Positions 26,770 to 35,712 of a stretch of 64,000 nucleotides of DNA are shown here, one piece after another. The position numbers and the translations under genes were made by a program. Positions within the stretch are counted from its first letter, which is position 1. Each line of letters begins with the position of its first letter. Origin of the DNA: Paraburkholderia hiiakae (GTDB lineage: Bacteria; Pseudomonadota; Gammaproteobacteria; Burkholderiales; Burkholderiaceae); NCBI RefSeq assembly GCF_904848665.1, contig NZ_CAJHCQ010000012.1:1-64000 (forward strand), given 5' to 3'. Under the pieces are notes generated by a model. That model saw only the letters and a list, made by a program, of their open reading frames with translations, was not told the DNA's origin and ran no database searches.

Positions 26770-27795
26770 ATGAGACGCGGCATCTTGCGTTCCGCACGTC
26801 CTGTTTTTCACTTTCCGTACGCCCTGACGCTGCTGTTGCTGCTCACGCTCTCGGGCTGCAGCCTGTTCCGGCCGGCCCCGCCGCCGGAGCCGGAAGCGCC
26901 CGTGGCCGCTGAGCCCGAGCCTTCCGCGAGCGAGCCCGAGGCCGCGTCCGCGCCCGAGGCGGCGAGCGAGCCGGAAACGGAAAGCACGACGAAGCCTGCG
27001 CCGAAGAAGCCGCGGCACACGCTCGTGCCCCACCGCCGTCCGCCGCCGCCACCGCCCGCGCCCGCGAGCGCCCCACCGGCGCCGCCCCCGGCGCCGCTCG
27101 TGCAGGTGCGCACGCTCGAGCGCGGCACCTTCCGCACGCTGCTCGACAGCGAAGTGCAAAAGACCGACGGCAAGGTCGTAGGTCGTGCCGTCGACATGGT
27201 CACGGGGCCCGGCGGCAAGCCTGTCGACGTCGTGGTGAACCTGCAAGGCTTCATGGGCATTGGCGACCGCAAGGCCAACTTCCCGTGGAGCGGCGTGCGC
27301 GTGAGCACCCAGCCAAAAACGCCCGCCATCACGCTCGCCCTGCCGGCAAGCCAGCTGCAGGTGCCCGACCGGCCCAAGGCCGGTGCGCCGCAGCCCGGCA
27401 ACGCCGAGGCGAGCGCGACGCGCCTGCCCATGCTCGACGCGGACGTGGAGCGTGCCAGCGGCGCCAAGGTGGGCCGCGTGGTGGACGTGCTGCTGGACGG
27501 CAGCGCCGCCCCGCAGGCCGTGGTGCTCGATGTGAGCGGCACGCTCGAGAAACGTCATACGATCGCGGCTGACTGGTCCGCGCTGCACTTCGTCACGAAG
27601 AACAATGCGCTCGAAGCCCAACTCGAAATGAGCGATCAGCAGGTGGATGCCTCGCCGCCCTACGCTCCCGACCAGCCGGTGCGCGCCGTGACGCCCGCGG
27701 CCCCGCCGCCCCCGGCCTCGGCCGCCCCGGCTGCTCAAGCCGCGCCCGCTGCATCGCCCGTCGCCTCCGCAGCCAATGGACACGGTGCCAAATGA
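26770..27795 (+). CDS. Lipoprotein with two PRC-barrel-like modules
   Basis: A 341-residue protein with a lipoprotein signal: LTLSGC with Cys30 as the lipid-modified residue. A Pro/Glu/Ala-rich linker (about 32-108, including a run of prolines) follows, then two similar modules of the PRC-barrel kind: DSEVQKTDGKVVGRAVDMV (about 128-146) and DADVERASGAKVGRVVDVL (about 223-241). The C-terminal tail is Pro/Ala-rich. The linker length suggests it spans the periplasm or cell wall. It has AAGGAG upstream and its stop overlaps the MFS start by 4 bp (ATGA), so the two are translationally coupled. Confidence 0.8.
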   Translation: MRRGILRSARPVFHFPYALTLLLLLTLSGCSLFRPAPPPEPEAPVAAEPEPSASEPEAASAPEAASEPETESTTKPAPKKPRHTLVPHRRPPPPPPAPASAPPAPPPAPLVQVRTLERGTFRTLLDSEVQKTDGKVVGRAVDMVTGPGGKPVDVVVNLQGFMGIGDRKANFPWSGVRVSTQPKTPAITLALPASQLQVPDRPKAGAPQPGNAEASATRLPMLDADVERASGAKVGRVVDVLLDGSAAPQAVVLDVSGTLEKRHTIAADWSALHFVTKNNALEAQLEMSDQQVDASPPYAPDQPVRAVTPAAPPPPASAAPAAQAAPAASPVASAANGHGAK

Positions 27796-29060
27796 CGGAC
27801 GGCACCATGCAACAACCCAATCCAGACCAGCGCAGCGTGCGCGCGCTCGACTGGCTGAACTTCTTCGTAGCGAACGTGCAAACGGGCTTCGGGCCGTTCA
27901 TCGCGTCGTATCTGGCATCGCACAAGTGGACGCAAGGCGAGATCGGGCTGGCCCTTTCGGTCGGCACGATCAGCGCGATGGTGAGCCAGGTGCCGGGCGG
28001 CGCGGCGGTGGACGCGCTGCGCAACAAGAAGGCCGCCGCCGCGTGGGCAATCATCGCGATCATCATCTCCGCCGTGCTGCTCGCCTCGAGCCCGACCGTC
28101 GTGGCGGTCATGGCCGCCGAGATTTTCCACGGCTTCGCCAGCTGCATGCTCGTGCCGGCCATGGCGGCGCTCGCGCTCGCGCTGGTGGGCCGCCAGAACC
28201 TGGGCGACCGGCTCGGCCGCAACGCGCGCTGGGCCTCGATCGGCAGCGCGGTGGCCGCTGGGCTGATGGGCTTGTGCGGCGAGTACTTCTCGCCGCGCTC
28301 CGTGTTCTGGCTGACGGCCGCGCTCGCGCTGCCCGCGCTCGTCGCACTCGCGATGATCAAATACGACCAGAATGCCGCCTACGCCAAACCCGCGGCCAAG
28401 CCCAGCAAAGCTGGCGCCGCGGCGAGCTCGGGCGACTCTCGCGAGACGATCTTCGACCTGCTGCGCGACCGGCGCATGCTGACTTTCGCGGCCTGTGTGG
28501 TGCTGTTCCACCTCTCGAACGCCGCGATGCTCAACCTCGCCGCCGGCGAAGTGACGGCCGGCATGGGCGACAACGTCCAGCTCGTGATCGCGGCGTGCAT
28601 CATCGTGCCTCAGGCGATCGTCGCGCTGATGTCGCCCTGGGTGGGCCGCACCGCCCAAGCCTGGGGGCGCCGTCCTGTGCTGATTCTCGGCTTTTGTGCG
28701 CTCCCGCTGCGGGCACTCCTCTTCGCCGCCGTCGGCAACCCGTACTTCCTCGTGCCGGTGCAGATGCTCGACGGCCTTTCGGCCGCCGTCTTCGGCGTGA
28801 TGCTGCCGCTCATCGCCGCCGACGTGGCGGGCGCCAAGGGCCGCTACAACCTCTGTATCGGGCTCTTCGGACTTTCGGCGGGGATCGGGGCAACGCTGTC
28901 GACGGCGCTTGCCGGCTTTATCGCCGATCACCTGGGCAATACGGTGAGCTTCCTCGCGCTCGCGAGCGCGGGCGCCGCCGCTGTGCTGATGGTCTGGCTT
29001 GCGATGCCCGAGACGCGCGACGCGCTCGAAGAAGAAAACGCCCGCGACGCTACTGTTTGA
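27792..29060 (+). CDS. MFS transporter
   Basis: A 422-residue major facilitator with about 12 hydrophobic segments. Its start NFFVANVQTGFGPFIASYLASHKWTQGEIGLAL resembles a group of MFS proteins annotated as drug or metabolite exporters. The central loop (about 195-215, KPAAKPSKAGAAASSG) is polar and flexible as expected between the two halves. The start overlaps the lipoprotein stop. Substrate and direction are not shown by sequence or neighbours. Confidence 0.85.
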   Translation: MTDGTMQQPNPDQRSVRALDWLNFFVANVQTGFGPFIASYLASHKWTQGEIGLALSVGTISAMVSQVPGGAAVDALRNKKAAAAWAIIAIIISAVLLASSPTVVAVMAAEIFHGFASCMLVPAMAALALALVGRQNLGDRLGRNARWASIGSAVAAGLMGLCGEYFSPRSVFWLTAALALPALVALAMIKYDQNAAYAKPAAKPSKAGAAASSGDSRETIFDLLRDRRMLTFAACVVLFHLSNAAMLNLAAGEVTAGMGDNVQLVIAACIIVPQAIVALMSPWVGRTAQAWGRRPVLILGFCALPLRALLFAAVGNPYFLVPVQMLDGLSAAVFGVMLPLIAADVAGAKGRYNLCIGLFGLSAGIGATLSTALAGFIADHLGNTVSFLALASAGAAAVLMVWLAMPETRDALEEENARDATV

Positions 29061-29071
29061 GTGGTGCGCCT

Positions 29072-29102
29072 CTGGAGCGGGTGCCGGTTGCGCCTGCTCC
29101 AG
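29072..29102. terminator. Stem-loop after the MFS gene
   Basis: CTGGAGCGGGTGC (29072-29084) pairs, with two imperfect positions, with GCGCCTGCTCCAG (29090-29102) around a 5-nt loop. It begins 11 bp after the MFS stop. No clear T-run. Confidence 0.5.
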
Positions 29103-29279
29103 CGGACGGTGGCAACCCGCCTTTGTCCCAGCACACGAACGCCGACGCCCCTAAGGGCGCCGGCTCGTACAGATTCATGACGTTGGGATGACGAGGTGTG
29201 GCCGGGCTCAATGCACGCGGACAACAAACGGCAAGCCCGGCAACCCTGCGCGGGCGACCGGTGCGCCCGGGCAAGCCGC

Positions 29280-29753
29280 TCAGGCGGCCAGCGCCTCGTC
29301 CAGACGCGCCGCGACGACGGCGTTGGGAAGGTTGTCGAGCTTGCTCGCGAGGATCATCGCGTCGGCATTGGCCGGGCGATGACGGCGATTCGGGCTCGGC
29401 CGGAACACCGCGTCGCCGCGGCGGATCTTCTCGCCGGTCAGCGCACAAACGGCACTGCGGCGCGCCGTGCAGACCCGCCACAACTGGTCGGAGTAGCGGC
29501 CATAGGTGGCGTCGCTCCAGCAAACGGTGATGCTGTCCGGATCATGCCGCCGAATCAAGGTGATGCCCTGCGCATCCCACGAACGCACGGTGGCGCGCCG
29601 CCGGTTGGCTGCCTCCGATGCGCCGCGTGTGATGGGTACCGGTTTGCAACTTCTGCCGCCTTCGAATTCGCTGTCAAGGCTTAGCGGCTCGGAAGCCGCG
29701 GACAGAAGGTCAATGGTTTGTTGCCAAACGCTGCCGGTATCTAATTTCGTCAT
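29280..29753 (-). CDS. DUF3331 domain protein
   Basis: A 157-residue protein with the DUF3331 pattern found mainly in Burkholderia and relatives: ITVCWSDATYGRYSDQLWRVCTARRSAVCALTGEKIRRGDAVFRP. The Cys-containing CALTGEKIRRGDAVFRP part looks like a small zinc-ribbon-like turn, but a full set of four ligands is not evident. Role unknown. It stands alone, converging with the MFS gene and followed upstream by a low-GC non-coding stretch. Confidence 0.8.
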   Translation of the reverse strand: MTKLDTGSVWQQTIDLLSAASEPLSLDSEFEGGRSCKPVPITRGASEAANRRRATVRSWDAQGITLIRRHDPDSITVCWSDATYGRYSDQLWRVCTARRSAVCALTGEKIRRGDAVFRPSPNRRHRPANADAMILASKLDNLPNAVVAARLDEALAA

Positions 29754-30509
29754 AATGCACCTCGTGCACGTGGAAACGATTCAAATATGCCGGTCGAATA
29801 AGCACTCTGCCACGTCCGGATTATAGCGTGTCTAACTCGCAATCCACAGGAAAAACGCAATTTTCACACGATAATGCCGAACGCAAAAACGAGATGGCGG
29901 AGCTTTCAGTTCCGACTGTAAGCCTCCAATGTTGGTTTCTTTACATCCGCAAACTTTTTTGCCGATTTGATGATACTTAACAATCCCACTGCGGAAAAAA
30001 TAACCGGTTTCGGGCTTGATGTCACTAGTGGCGTGGCTTTCCAACATAACTGAATTGTTACAGCACCCGCTGCGTCCGGTGGACGGACGGCGCCCGAAAC
30101 GCCCGTCCATGGCCGGCCTGACGGCCTTCACCGGGATCACGCCGGCTCTACTCTTACACACGGCACGTGACCGATCAATGAAACGCAATGCCCTATTCGG
30201 CATAGGTCCATCAGACATACACATACTAAACGTCAGTCTATTTGACGATATATTCTCGCACGAAGCTTGCATCACCTCGCGCATCGAATATCGAGACATT
30301 CCACTATTCGGAATAGCAATTAATGGATTTTGAATATTCCTTTAGAGGCTTCACCGCCCGTCAATGCGGTCATTGTGCGACTCGCGACATACGAATAGCA
30401 ACAAAGCGGTGATGTTTCAAGCGCTGTCATCTGCACCGAAAGTACGCACACTAAACACGATTGAATCCGCGGATAAAGACAAACGAATGAAGATATCGCG
30501 CGGCCCGTC
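29754..30509. other. Low-GC intergenic stretch with repeated palindrome
   Basis: About 755 bp without a convincing gene and visibly AT-richer than the surroundings. Short ORFs here have no recognised family. It contains two near-identical palindromes, CTATTCGGCATAG (30193-30205) and CTATTCGGAATAG (30304-30316), 111 bp apart. It might be the remains of a lost or transferred gene with its control region. Confidence 0.5.
30193..30316. promoter_or_regulatory. Two copies of a 13-bp palindrome CTATTCGGMATAG
   Basis: Copy 1 is CTATTCGGCATAG at 30193-30205, copy 2 is CTATTCGGAATAG at 30304-30316; the second is a perfect inverted repeat CTATTC-G-GAATAG. They look like binding sites of a dimeric regulator, but no gene starts close by in an obvious way. 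Confidence 0.4.
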
Positions 30510-31418
30510 TTAGGTGCCGCGACCCTGATCGAGAAATTCGCCGGCGCGCACCCTGAGCATGGCGCCGAAGTCGTCGAGCCAGCCAATCGAAAGCCGCCAG
30601 CTCTGCCAGTAGAGTTCGACGTCGAGCGCCCGGCCCGGCGTGAGTTCGACGAGTTCGCCGCGCGCGAGATGCGGCGCGATCATGCGCTCGGGGCACATGC
30701 CCCAGCCCAGACCGTTCAGGCAGCAGCGCAGAAAACCGGCTACGTGCGGAATCCAGTGCAGCGGCGCATCGATCTGCGCGCGCGTGATGCGGCGAATGAA
30801 GCGCTTTTGCAGTTGATCTTTGGGATTGAACTCGACGCACGGCGCGTAGCGCAGCGTGTCGCGCGTCACGCCCCGCGCGAAATGTTGCTCGAAGAACGCC
30901 GGCGAGCACACCGCGAGATAGCGCATGCGACCAAGGCGTGTAGAGCGGCAGCCCTGCACGGGCTCGGCCTGCGTCGTGACGGCGCCCTGCACGCTGCCGT
31001 CGCGCATGCGTTGCGCGGTGTGATCCTGGTCGTCGATCACGAGGTCGAGCAGAATGCCGCGCTCAACGCAGAAAGCCGCCACGGCGTCGATGAACCAGGT
31101 GCCCACGCTGTCGTCGTTGACGGCCACCCGCAGCGTCGGCCGCGCCCCGCCCGGCGCACTCGTGAAGGTGGGCATCGCCCCGCCCAACTCCGCCTCGAGC
31201 AATTGCACGCGCTCCGTGTGACGGCACAGCAGCGCGCCCGAAGCCGTCGCGACGCAAGGCTGGCCACGTTTCACGAGAACGGTGCCCACGCGCTCCTCCA
31301 GCAGCTTCACGCGCTGCGAGACCGCCGACGGCGTGACGTTGAGCGCGCCCGCAGCACGATCGAACGAACCATGCCGCACGACGGCCGCGAGCGCATCGAG
31401 CAAGGCATAGTCGAGCAT
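30510..31418 (-). CDS. argP: LysR-family regulator ArgP (IciA)
   Basis: A 302-residue LysR regulator with the ArgP-type N-terminus LDYALLDALAAVVRHGSFDRAAGALNVTPSAVSQRVKLLEE. ArgP senses arginine/lysine and activates the exporter gene argO. The divergent neighbour is indeed an ArgO/LysE exporter, which supports the name. The intergenic region (31419-31561) would hold the ArgP site and the argO promoter. Confidence 0.92.
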   Translation of the reverse strand: MLDYALLDALAAVVRHGSFDRAAGALNVTPSAVSQRVKLLEERVGTVLVKRGQPCVATASGALLCRHTERVQLLEAELGGAMPTFTSAPGGARPTLRVAVNDDSVGTWFIDAVAAFCVERGILLDLVIDDQDHTAQRMRDGSVQGAVTTQAEPVQGCRSTRLGRMRYLAVCSPAFFEQHFARGVTRDTLRYAPCVEFNPKDQLQKRFIRRITRAQIDAPLHWIPHVAGFLRCCLNGLGWGMCPERMIAPHLARGELVELTPGRALDVELYWQSWRLSIGWLDDFGAMLRVRAGEFLDQGRGT

Positions 31419-31561
31419 TAGCGTTCCTTAATCCGGTTAATGAAAATGAGCTTCTCTTATGTACCTCATGGCGGCAGACTAGCGCCATTCCCTGTCGATG
31501 TCCAATGACCGCAGCCGCCGCGCACCGCGACGCCCGCGCTCCCACTTTGCCCGCAACCGTC

Positions 31562-32179
31562 ATGAACTGGCTCGCTTTTACTCACGGCGCGGCGCTCTGC
31601 GCCTCGCTCATCGTCACGATCGGCGCACAGAATGCGTTCGTGCTACGTCAGGGCATCTTGCGCTCGCACGTCGGCAAGATCGTCCTGCTCTGCACGCTGT
31701 CCGACTTCGTGCTGATCGGCTCGGGGGTGGGCGGCGCCTCGGCGCTCGTCGAGCGCTATCCGACCTTCGTGCACATCGTGCTGTATGTGGGGCTGGCCTG
31801 GCTCGTGTGGTTCGGCATTGGCGCGCTGCGGCGCGCGGTGCGCCCTTCGCACGCGGTGCTGGAGAGCCATGCCGCGACGGATGCGCCCGAGCAGCGCGCG
31901 TGGCCGATCATCCTCATGACGCTCGCGCTCACCTGGCTCAATCCGCACGTGTATCTCGACACCTTCCTGCTGATCGGCACGGCCGGCGCGCGCGAGCCGC
32001 AGGGCAGCCGCCTCGCCTTCGCGATCGGCGCCATGTGCGTGAGCGCGGTATGGTTCGTCGCGCTAGGCTACGGCGCGCGTGCGCTCGCGCCGCTGTTCCG
32101 GCGTGCGAGTGCGTGGCGCGTGCTCGACGGCGCCATCGGCGGCATGGTGCTGTGGATCGCCTTCGCGCAATTGCGCTAA
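31562..32179 (+). CDS. argO: LysE/ArgO-family amino acid exporter
   Basis: A 205-residue inner-membrane protein with about six hydrophobic segments. The N-terminal IVTIGAQNAFVLRQGI is the LysE/ArgO signature; these proteins export arginine and/or lysine. The frame is open to an ATG at 31505, but the family begins close to MNWLAFTHGAALCASL, so 31562 was preferred. It is divergent from argP, the expected regulator. ArgO and LysE cannot be told apart here with certainty. Confidence 0.9.
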   Translation: MNWLAFTHGAALCASLIVTIGAQNAFVLRQGILRSHVGKIVLLCTLSDFVLIGSGVGGASALVERYPTFVHIVLYVGLAWLVWFGIGALRRAVRPSHAVLESHAATDAPEQRAWPIILMTLALTWLNPHVYLDTFLLIGTAGAREPQGSRLAFAIGAMCVSAVWFVALGYGARALAPLFRRASAWRVLDGAIGGMVLWIAFAQLR

Positions 32180-32209
32180 AGCCCGGCCCCTTGTGCGTCG
32201 TTCGGGCTT
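32179..32209. terminator. Possible terminator after argO
   Basis: AAGCCCG (32179-32185) and CGGGCTT (32203-32209) form a 7-bp stem with a 17-nt loop, directly at the argO stop. The stem is short, so support is weak. It lies between convergent genes. Confidence 0.4.
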
Positions 32210-32223
32210 GGCCGTTTCCCCCG

Positions 32224-33156
32224 CTACTGCGCGGGGCCCTTCGCTTTCTGCTGCTGCAGCAGGCCCTCGACGAGTTCCGGCGACATATAGTGCGGCCCGT
32301 CGAAGAGATACACGCGATAGCCGTGATAAGCCTCGAGCTGCGGCGCCAGTTCTGCGGCCGTGGCTGCGCGAAAGCCCCCGCCCTGTTTGGGACGGAACGC
32401 CTCCGCGATGATGCGCACGCGCTTGTGGCCCAGGTGCGCCGATAAGGCGTCCGCGTATTCGCGCGCGGCCGTCGGGCCGCGTGCATAAACGCCGCAGCCG
32501 TCCTGCAGCAACACGCCGACATCTTTCGGCAGCCAGGTGTCGAGCCATTTCGCAAGCGCCTCGCCGCCCATGTTGCTGGTGTCGTACACGCTGATCCACA
32601 ACGGATGCGGCAGCTTTTCCAGCAGCGGCGCCATGCGTGGTGCGTCGGTCCAGGTGGGATCGACTTCGACGGGGAAATACCATCCGGTGATGTGCACCGG
32701 CGGCCGCACGGCCGCGAGCTTGAGCGAACGTTCGACCAAAGTTTCGAGGTTCTCGCGCGCTTGCTTCTCGTCCGAATAGCCCGCAAGCCCGACGATCACA
32801 CCACGCGCCCATGGTTCGTTGGCAATGCGCACCCAGTCGGGCACGCGCGGCGCGGGAATGCCCGCGCCCGCCATGAACGCGACGTCGTCCACGGCGATCC
32901 ACTGCACCAGCAGCTCGTTCACGCCTAGCCTGTCCCAGTCGCCGCGCAGGTCGAGATGGTCGTTATCGGGCTGCCAGACGATACCTTGCGCGAGCGCATC
33001 CGCGTGTGCGGGCACCTGCAGCGTGCAACCGGCGGCAGCTAGCGTGCACAGCGCCGCGCATGCCAGACGCGCGCAGCGCTGCGCGACGCGCGAGCGCTTT
33101 CGTGCGGATTCCCCTGCATGGCCCGTGTCGCCCTGGGCCTTTCTTCGCACGATCAT
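32224..33156 (-). CDS. DUF4434-like lipoprotein of the polysaccharide locus
   Basis: A 310-residue putative lipoprotein: after a basic N-terminus, LAAAGC places the lipidated Cys at 44. The body looks like a (beta/alpha)-barrel of the DUF4434 glycoside-hydrolase-like kind, with HITGWYFPVEVDPTW and RIIAEAFRPKQGG as likely active-site strands carrying Glu and Asp. It lies 9 bp after the NfrA-like gene and is the last gene of the operon, the same place as ybcH behind nfrA in E. coli. A role in trimming or binding the exported glycan in the periplasm or at the outer membrane is inferred. Confidence 0.7.
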   Translation of the reverse strand: MIVRRKAQGDTGHAGESARKRSRVAQRCARLACAALCTLAAAGCTLQVPAHADALAQGIVWQPDNDHLDLRGDWDRLGVNELLVQWIAVDDVAFMAGAGIPAPRVPDWVRIANEPWARGVIVGLAGYSDEKQARENLETLVERSLKLAAVRPPVHITGWYFPVEVDPTWTDAPRMAPLLEKLPHPLWISVYDTSNMGGEALAKWLDTWLPKDVGVLLQDGCGVYARGPTAAREYADALSAHLGHKRVRIIAEAFRPKQGGGFRAATAAELAPQLEAYHGYRVYLFDGPHYMSPELVEGLLQQQKAKGPAQ

Positions 33157-33165
33157 CAGGTTTCC

Positions 33166-35712
33166 TCAATAAGAGAGCACGGCGCCGAAGAACACGCCAC
33201 CCGCCCGGTCGTCGCCCGTAACATGCCAACGGTACTGCACCGTCACGTCGACATACGAGCGCGGCGCATCGTAGAAGTTGTCCCGGAACCAGTAGCGCGT
33301 GGAGACGCCCACGCCTATCCCCACCGGCACGCTGTGGTTGATGCTCGAATCGTAGTCCACGCCGGCCACGGCGTACGGAAAGACCGTGAGCTTCGGGCTG
33401 ATGGTGTCGAGCCGCCACGTGCGGCCCGCCTCGAGATAGCCGGTGCCGTAGTTCCAGCCGTTGCTCACGTAATGGCCGACTTCGCCGTAGTCTTGCACCG
33501 TCCACCACGACGGCACGTCGAGCCGCCGCTCGGTGCCGATGCCGCCCGAGTATGCAAGACGCAACAGCCAGTCGGACGGCGCACGCGAGCCAATGGGGAT
33601 GAGCCGCTCGAACGCCACCACCGCATTGATCGACTCGAACGGCTTCGCGCGCGCGCCGATGGCCCCGAGCGCCGTGGAGACGCCGCTGGGCGCGTCGCCC
33701 TTCGCGCCGACGTCCTGATAGACGCGCGCGTAGACCTCGAAGTTGCGGTCGCCGAGCGAGCCGAACGGCCGCCAGTATCCTTCGAGGCCCATTTGCCAGT
33801 TGTTGTACGAGCCGGGCACTTCGCCCGTCGACACACCGGGCTGCAGGCCTGAGCCGCGATAGTTGACCGAGGCGATGGCGCCCCAGTCGCGCGTGACGTC
33901 CGCGTGCGCATTGCGCAGGTCCTGCAGTTGCACCAACGTGGCGGGCGCAACTCCGGGCGGCGGCGAGGTGCCGTAGTCGATCGCGCGTTTGAAATAGCTT
34001 GCGGCCAGCGCGTCGAAATGCGCGCGGTAGGCGCTGTAGCCCGCATCGCCGGCGGCTTGCAGCGGCAACTGGCCGGCTTCGTCGGCTCGCGCGAAATACG
34101 TGGCCGCGCGGCGGTCGTCTCCCGCGCGTTGCGCCACGTACGCGGCGGAAAGCGGCGGCAACGCGTCGAGCAAGCCCGCGTCCGTCATGGCGCGCGCTTC
34201 GCGCTTCGCACCCGCGGTGTCGCCCGCGGCGGTGAGCGCGTCGATCAGTTCGAGCCGATGCTGCGGATTGCGCGGGTCCGCGGCTACGGCCCGGCGCTGC
34301 GCGGCGAGCGCCGCTGCCTGATCGCCGCGTTGCGCGGCGACGATCGCGGCGCGCCGGTCCGCGAAGCCGGGATCGGCCGCGTAGACATCGCAGGCGCTGC
34401 CGTACTGGTCAATCGTGCAATCGAGCACCGGGCGCGCCGTCGTGACAACACGCTCGCCGGGCGTAGATGGACCGGCAGCCTGTGCGAGCGCCGCGCGCGC
34501 GTAGTAGCGGCGCATGGCGATCAGCGCGTCGGTGTCGTCGCCAACGGGCGGCAGCGTGGCGAGAAGGTCGAGCGCGCGCTGTGGCTGGCCTTCGGCCGTC
34601 CACACATCGGCGATGATCGCGTGCGCCACGCGCTCATCGCGCACCGAAGCGCCTTCGCTCAGCAGCGCTTGCGCGAAATCCTCATCGGCCTGCGCCGCCC
34701 TGCCCTGTGCCGCACGTGCATAGCCGCGCAACACATACGGCATGAGAGTCGGCGTCGCGCCCGACGCAATCGCATCGCCCGCCGCGGCCTCGAGGCCGGC
34801 CATGTCGTTCTGTTCGAGCAGCATCTGGCAGAGCAGCAGCCGGTTGCCGAGTTGCGTCGGCGCGTAGCCGATCGCCTCGTGCATGAGCGCGATCGCCTGC
34901 GCGTCGTCGCCGCGCGTGCGCGCCGCCTGGGCCGCTTGCACCGCAGCGGGCGCGAGCCGCGCGCCGATCTGTGTGCGGCGCTCGCGCAGCGCCTGGCTGT
35001 CGCCGAAACGCCGCTGCGCTTCCTGCGCCGCCTGCCAGGCTTCGCGGTCGTGGCCGCCGGCCGTGGCGGCATCGATGGCGAGCAGGCGCAGCCGCAATAT
35101 GTCCGGCCGCAACGCGATCACGGCGTTCGCCTCGCGCCAGGCGCTGTCGTACTGCTTCGCGCTGTACGATTTGTAGGCATCCTGAGCAAGCTGCCATGCC
35201 CGGCCGGTCAGATAGTCGGGCGGACCGGACCCCGGCGGCGCAGCGGCGCGCGCCGTGCGGCCGCCACCTGTTGCGGCACCTGGCCGCGCCAGCGCCGCCA
35301 CCTGCGCATCGACCTCGCGACGCCGTGCCGTGAGCGTTGCGTCGGGACCGATCTGTGCGATCGCATCGGAAAGCGTGCGGCTCGCCTCGCGCCACTGCCC
35401 GCGCGCCGCCTGCGAATTGGCTAGCAACAACCGCAGCGATGCGAGATCGGGCCGTTGACGGATCGCCTCGCGCGCGTAGCGCTCGGCGCCCGCGTAATCG
35501 CGGCGTCCATAGGCGTCGTAGCCTTGCTGGGCGACGCGATAGGCCGCGCCGCTCAAGGGCAATGGTTGCGTGCCTTGCGGGAGCGCTTGAGCGTGAGCGC
35601 GCCCCACGCCCGCGAGCGCGGCCCACAACGCGGCGAGCAGCAGCGCTCGGGGCACGTTCGCACGACCGCATGAAGATCGCCAAGCCGCAAAACGATTCGG
35701 AGTCCGTCTCAT
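33166..35712 (-). CDS. nfrA: NfrA-like TPR and outer-membrane barrel protein
   Basis: An 848-residue exported protein: signal peptide to about 41 (cut after AHA), TPR-like helical repeats from about 50 to 520 (YGRRDYAGAERYAREAIRQRPDLASLR is one), and a C-terminal beta-barrel from about 560 ending in an aromatic residue (FFGAVLSY), as in outer-membrane proteins. In E. coli, NfrA is the phage N4 receptor component and part of a glycan export pathway. BcsC and PgaA have the same TPR-plus-barrel plan, so it is probably the exit pore for this locus's polymer. Its start overlaps the NfrB-like stop (ATGA). Confidence 0.85.
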   Translation of the reverse strand: MRRTPNRFAAWRSSCGRANVPRALLLAALWAALAGVGRAHAQALPQGTQPLPLSGAAYRVAQQGYDAYGRRDYAGAERYAREAIRQRPDLASLRLLLANSQAARGQWREASRTLSDAIAQIGPDATLTARRREVDAQVAALARPGAATGGGRTARAAAPPGSGPPDYLTGRAWQLAQDAYKSYSAKQYDSAWREANAVIALRPDILRLRLLAIDAATAGGHDREAWQAAQEAQRRFGDSQALRERRTQIGARLAPAAVQAAQAARTRGDDAQAIALMHEAIGYAPTQLGNRLLLCQMLLEQNDMAGLEAAAGDAIASGATPTLMPYVLRGYARAAQGRAAQADEDFAQALLSEGASVRDERVAHAIIADVWTAEGQPQRALDLLATLPPVGDDTDALIAMRRYYARAALAQAAGPSTPGERVVTTARPVLDCTIDQYGSACDVYAADPGFADRRAAIVAAQRGDQAAALAAQRRAVAADPRNPQHRLELIDALTAAGDTAGAKREARAMTDAGLLDALPPLSAAYVAQRAGDDRRAATYFARADEAGQLPLQAAGDAGYSAYRAHFDALAASYFKRAIDYGTSPPPGVAPATLVQLQDLRNAHADVTRDWGAIASVNYRGSGLQPGVSTGEVPGSYNNWQMGLEGYWRPFGSLGDRNFEVYARVYQDVGAKGDAPSGVSTALGAIGARAKPFESINAVVAFERLIPIGSRAPSDWLLRLAYSGGIGTERRLDVPSWWTVQDYGEVGHYVSNGWNYGTGYLEAGRTWRLDTISPKLTVFPYAVAGVDYDSSINHSVPVGIGVGVSTRYWFRDNFYDAPRSYVDVTVQYRWHVTGDDRAGGVFFGAVLSY

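Noticed and set aside
29832..30299. 155-codon minus-strand ORF
   Set aside because: No conserved sequence and it covers palindromic DNA; treated as non-coding.
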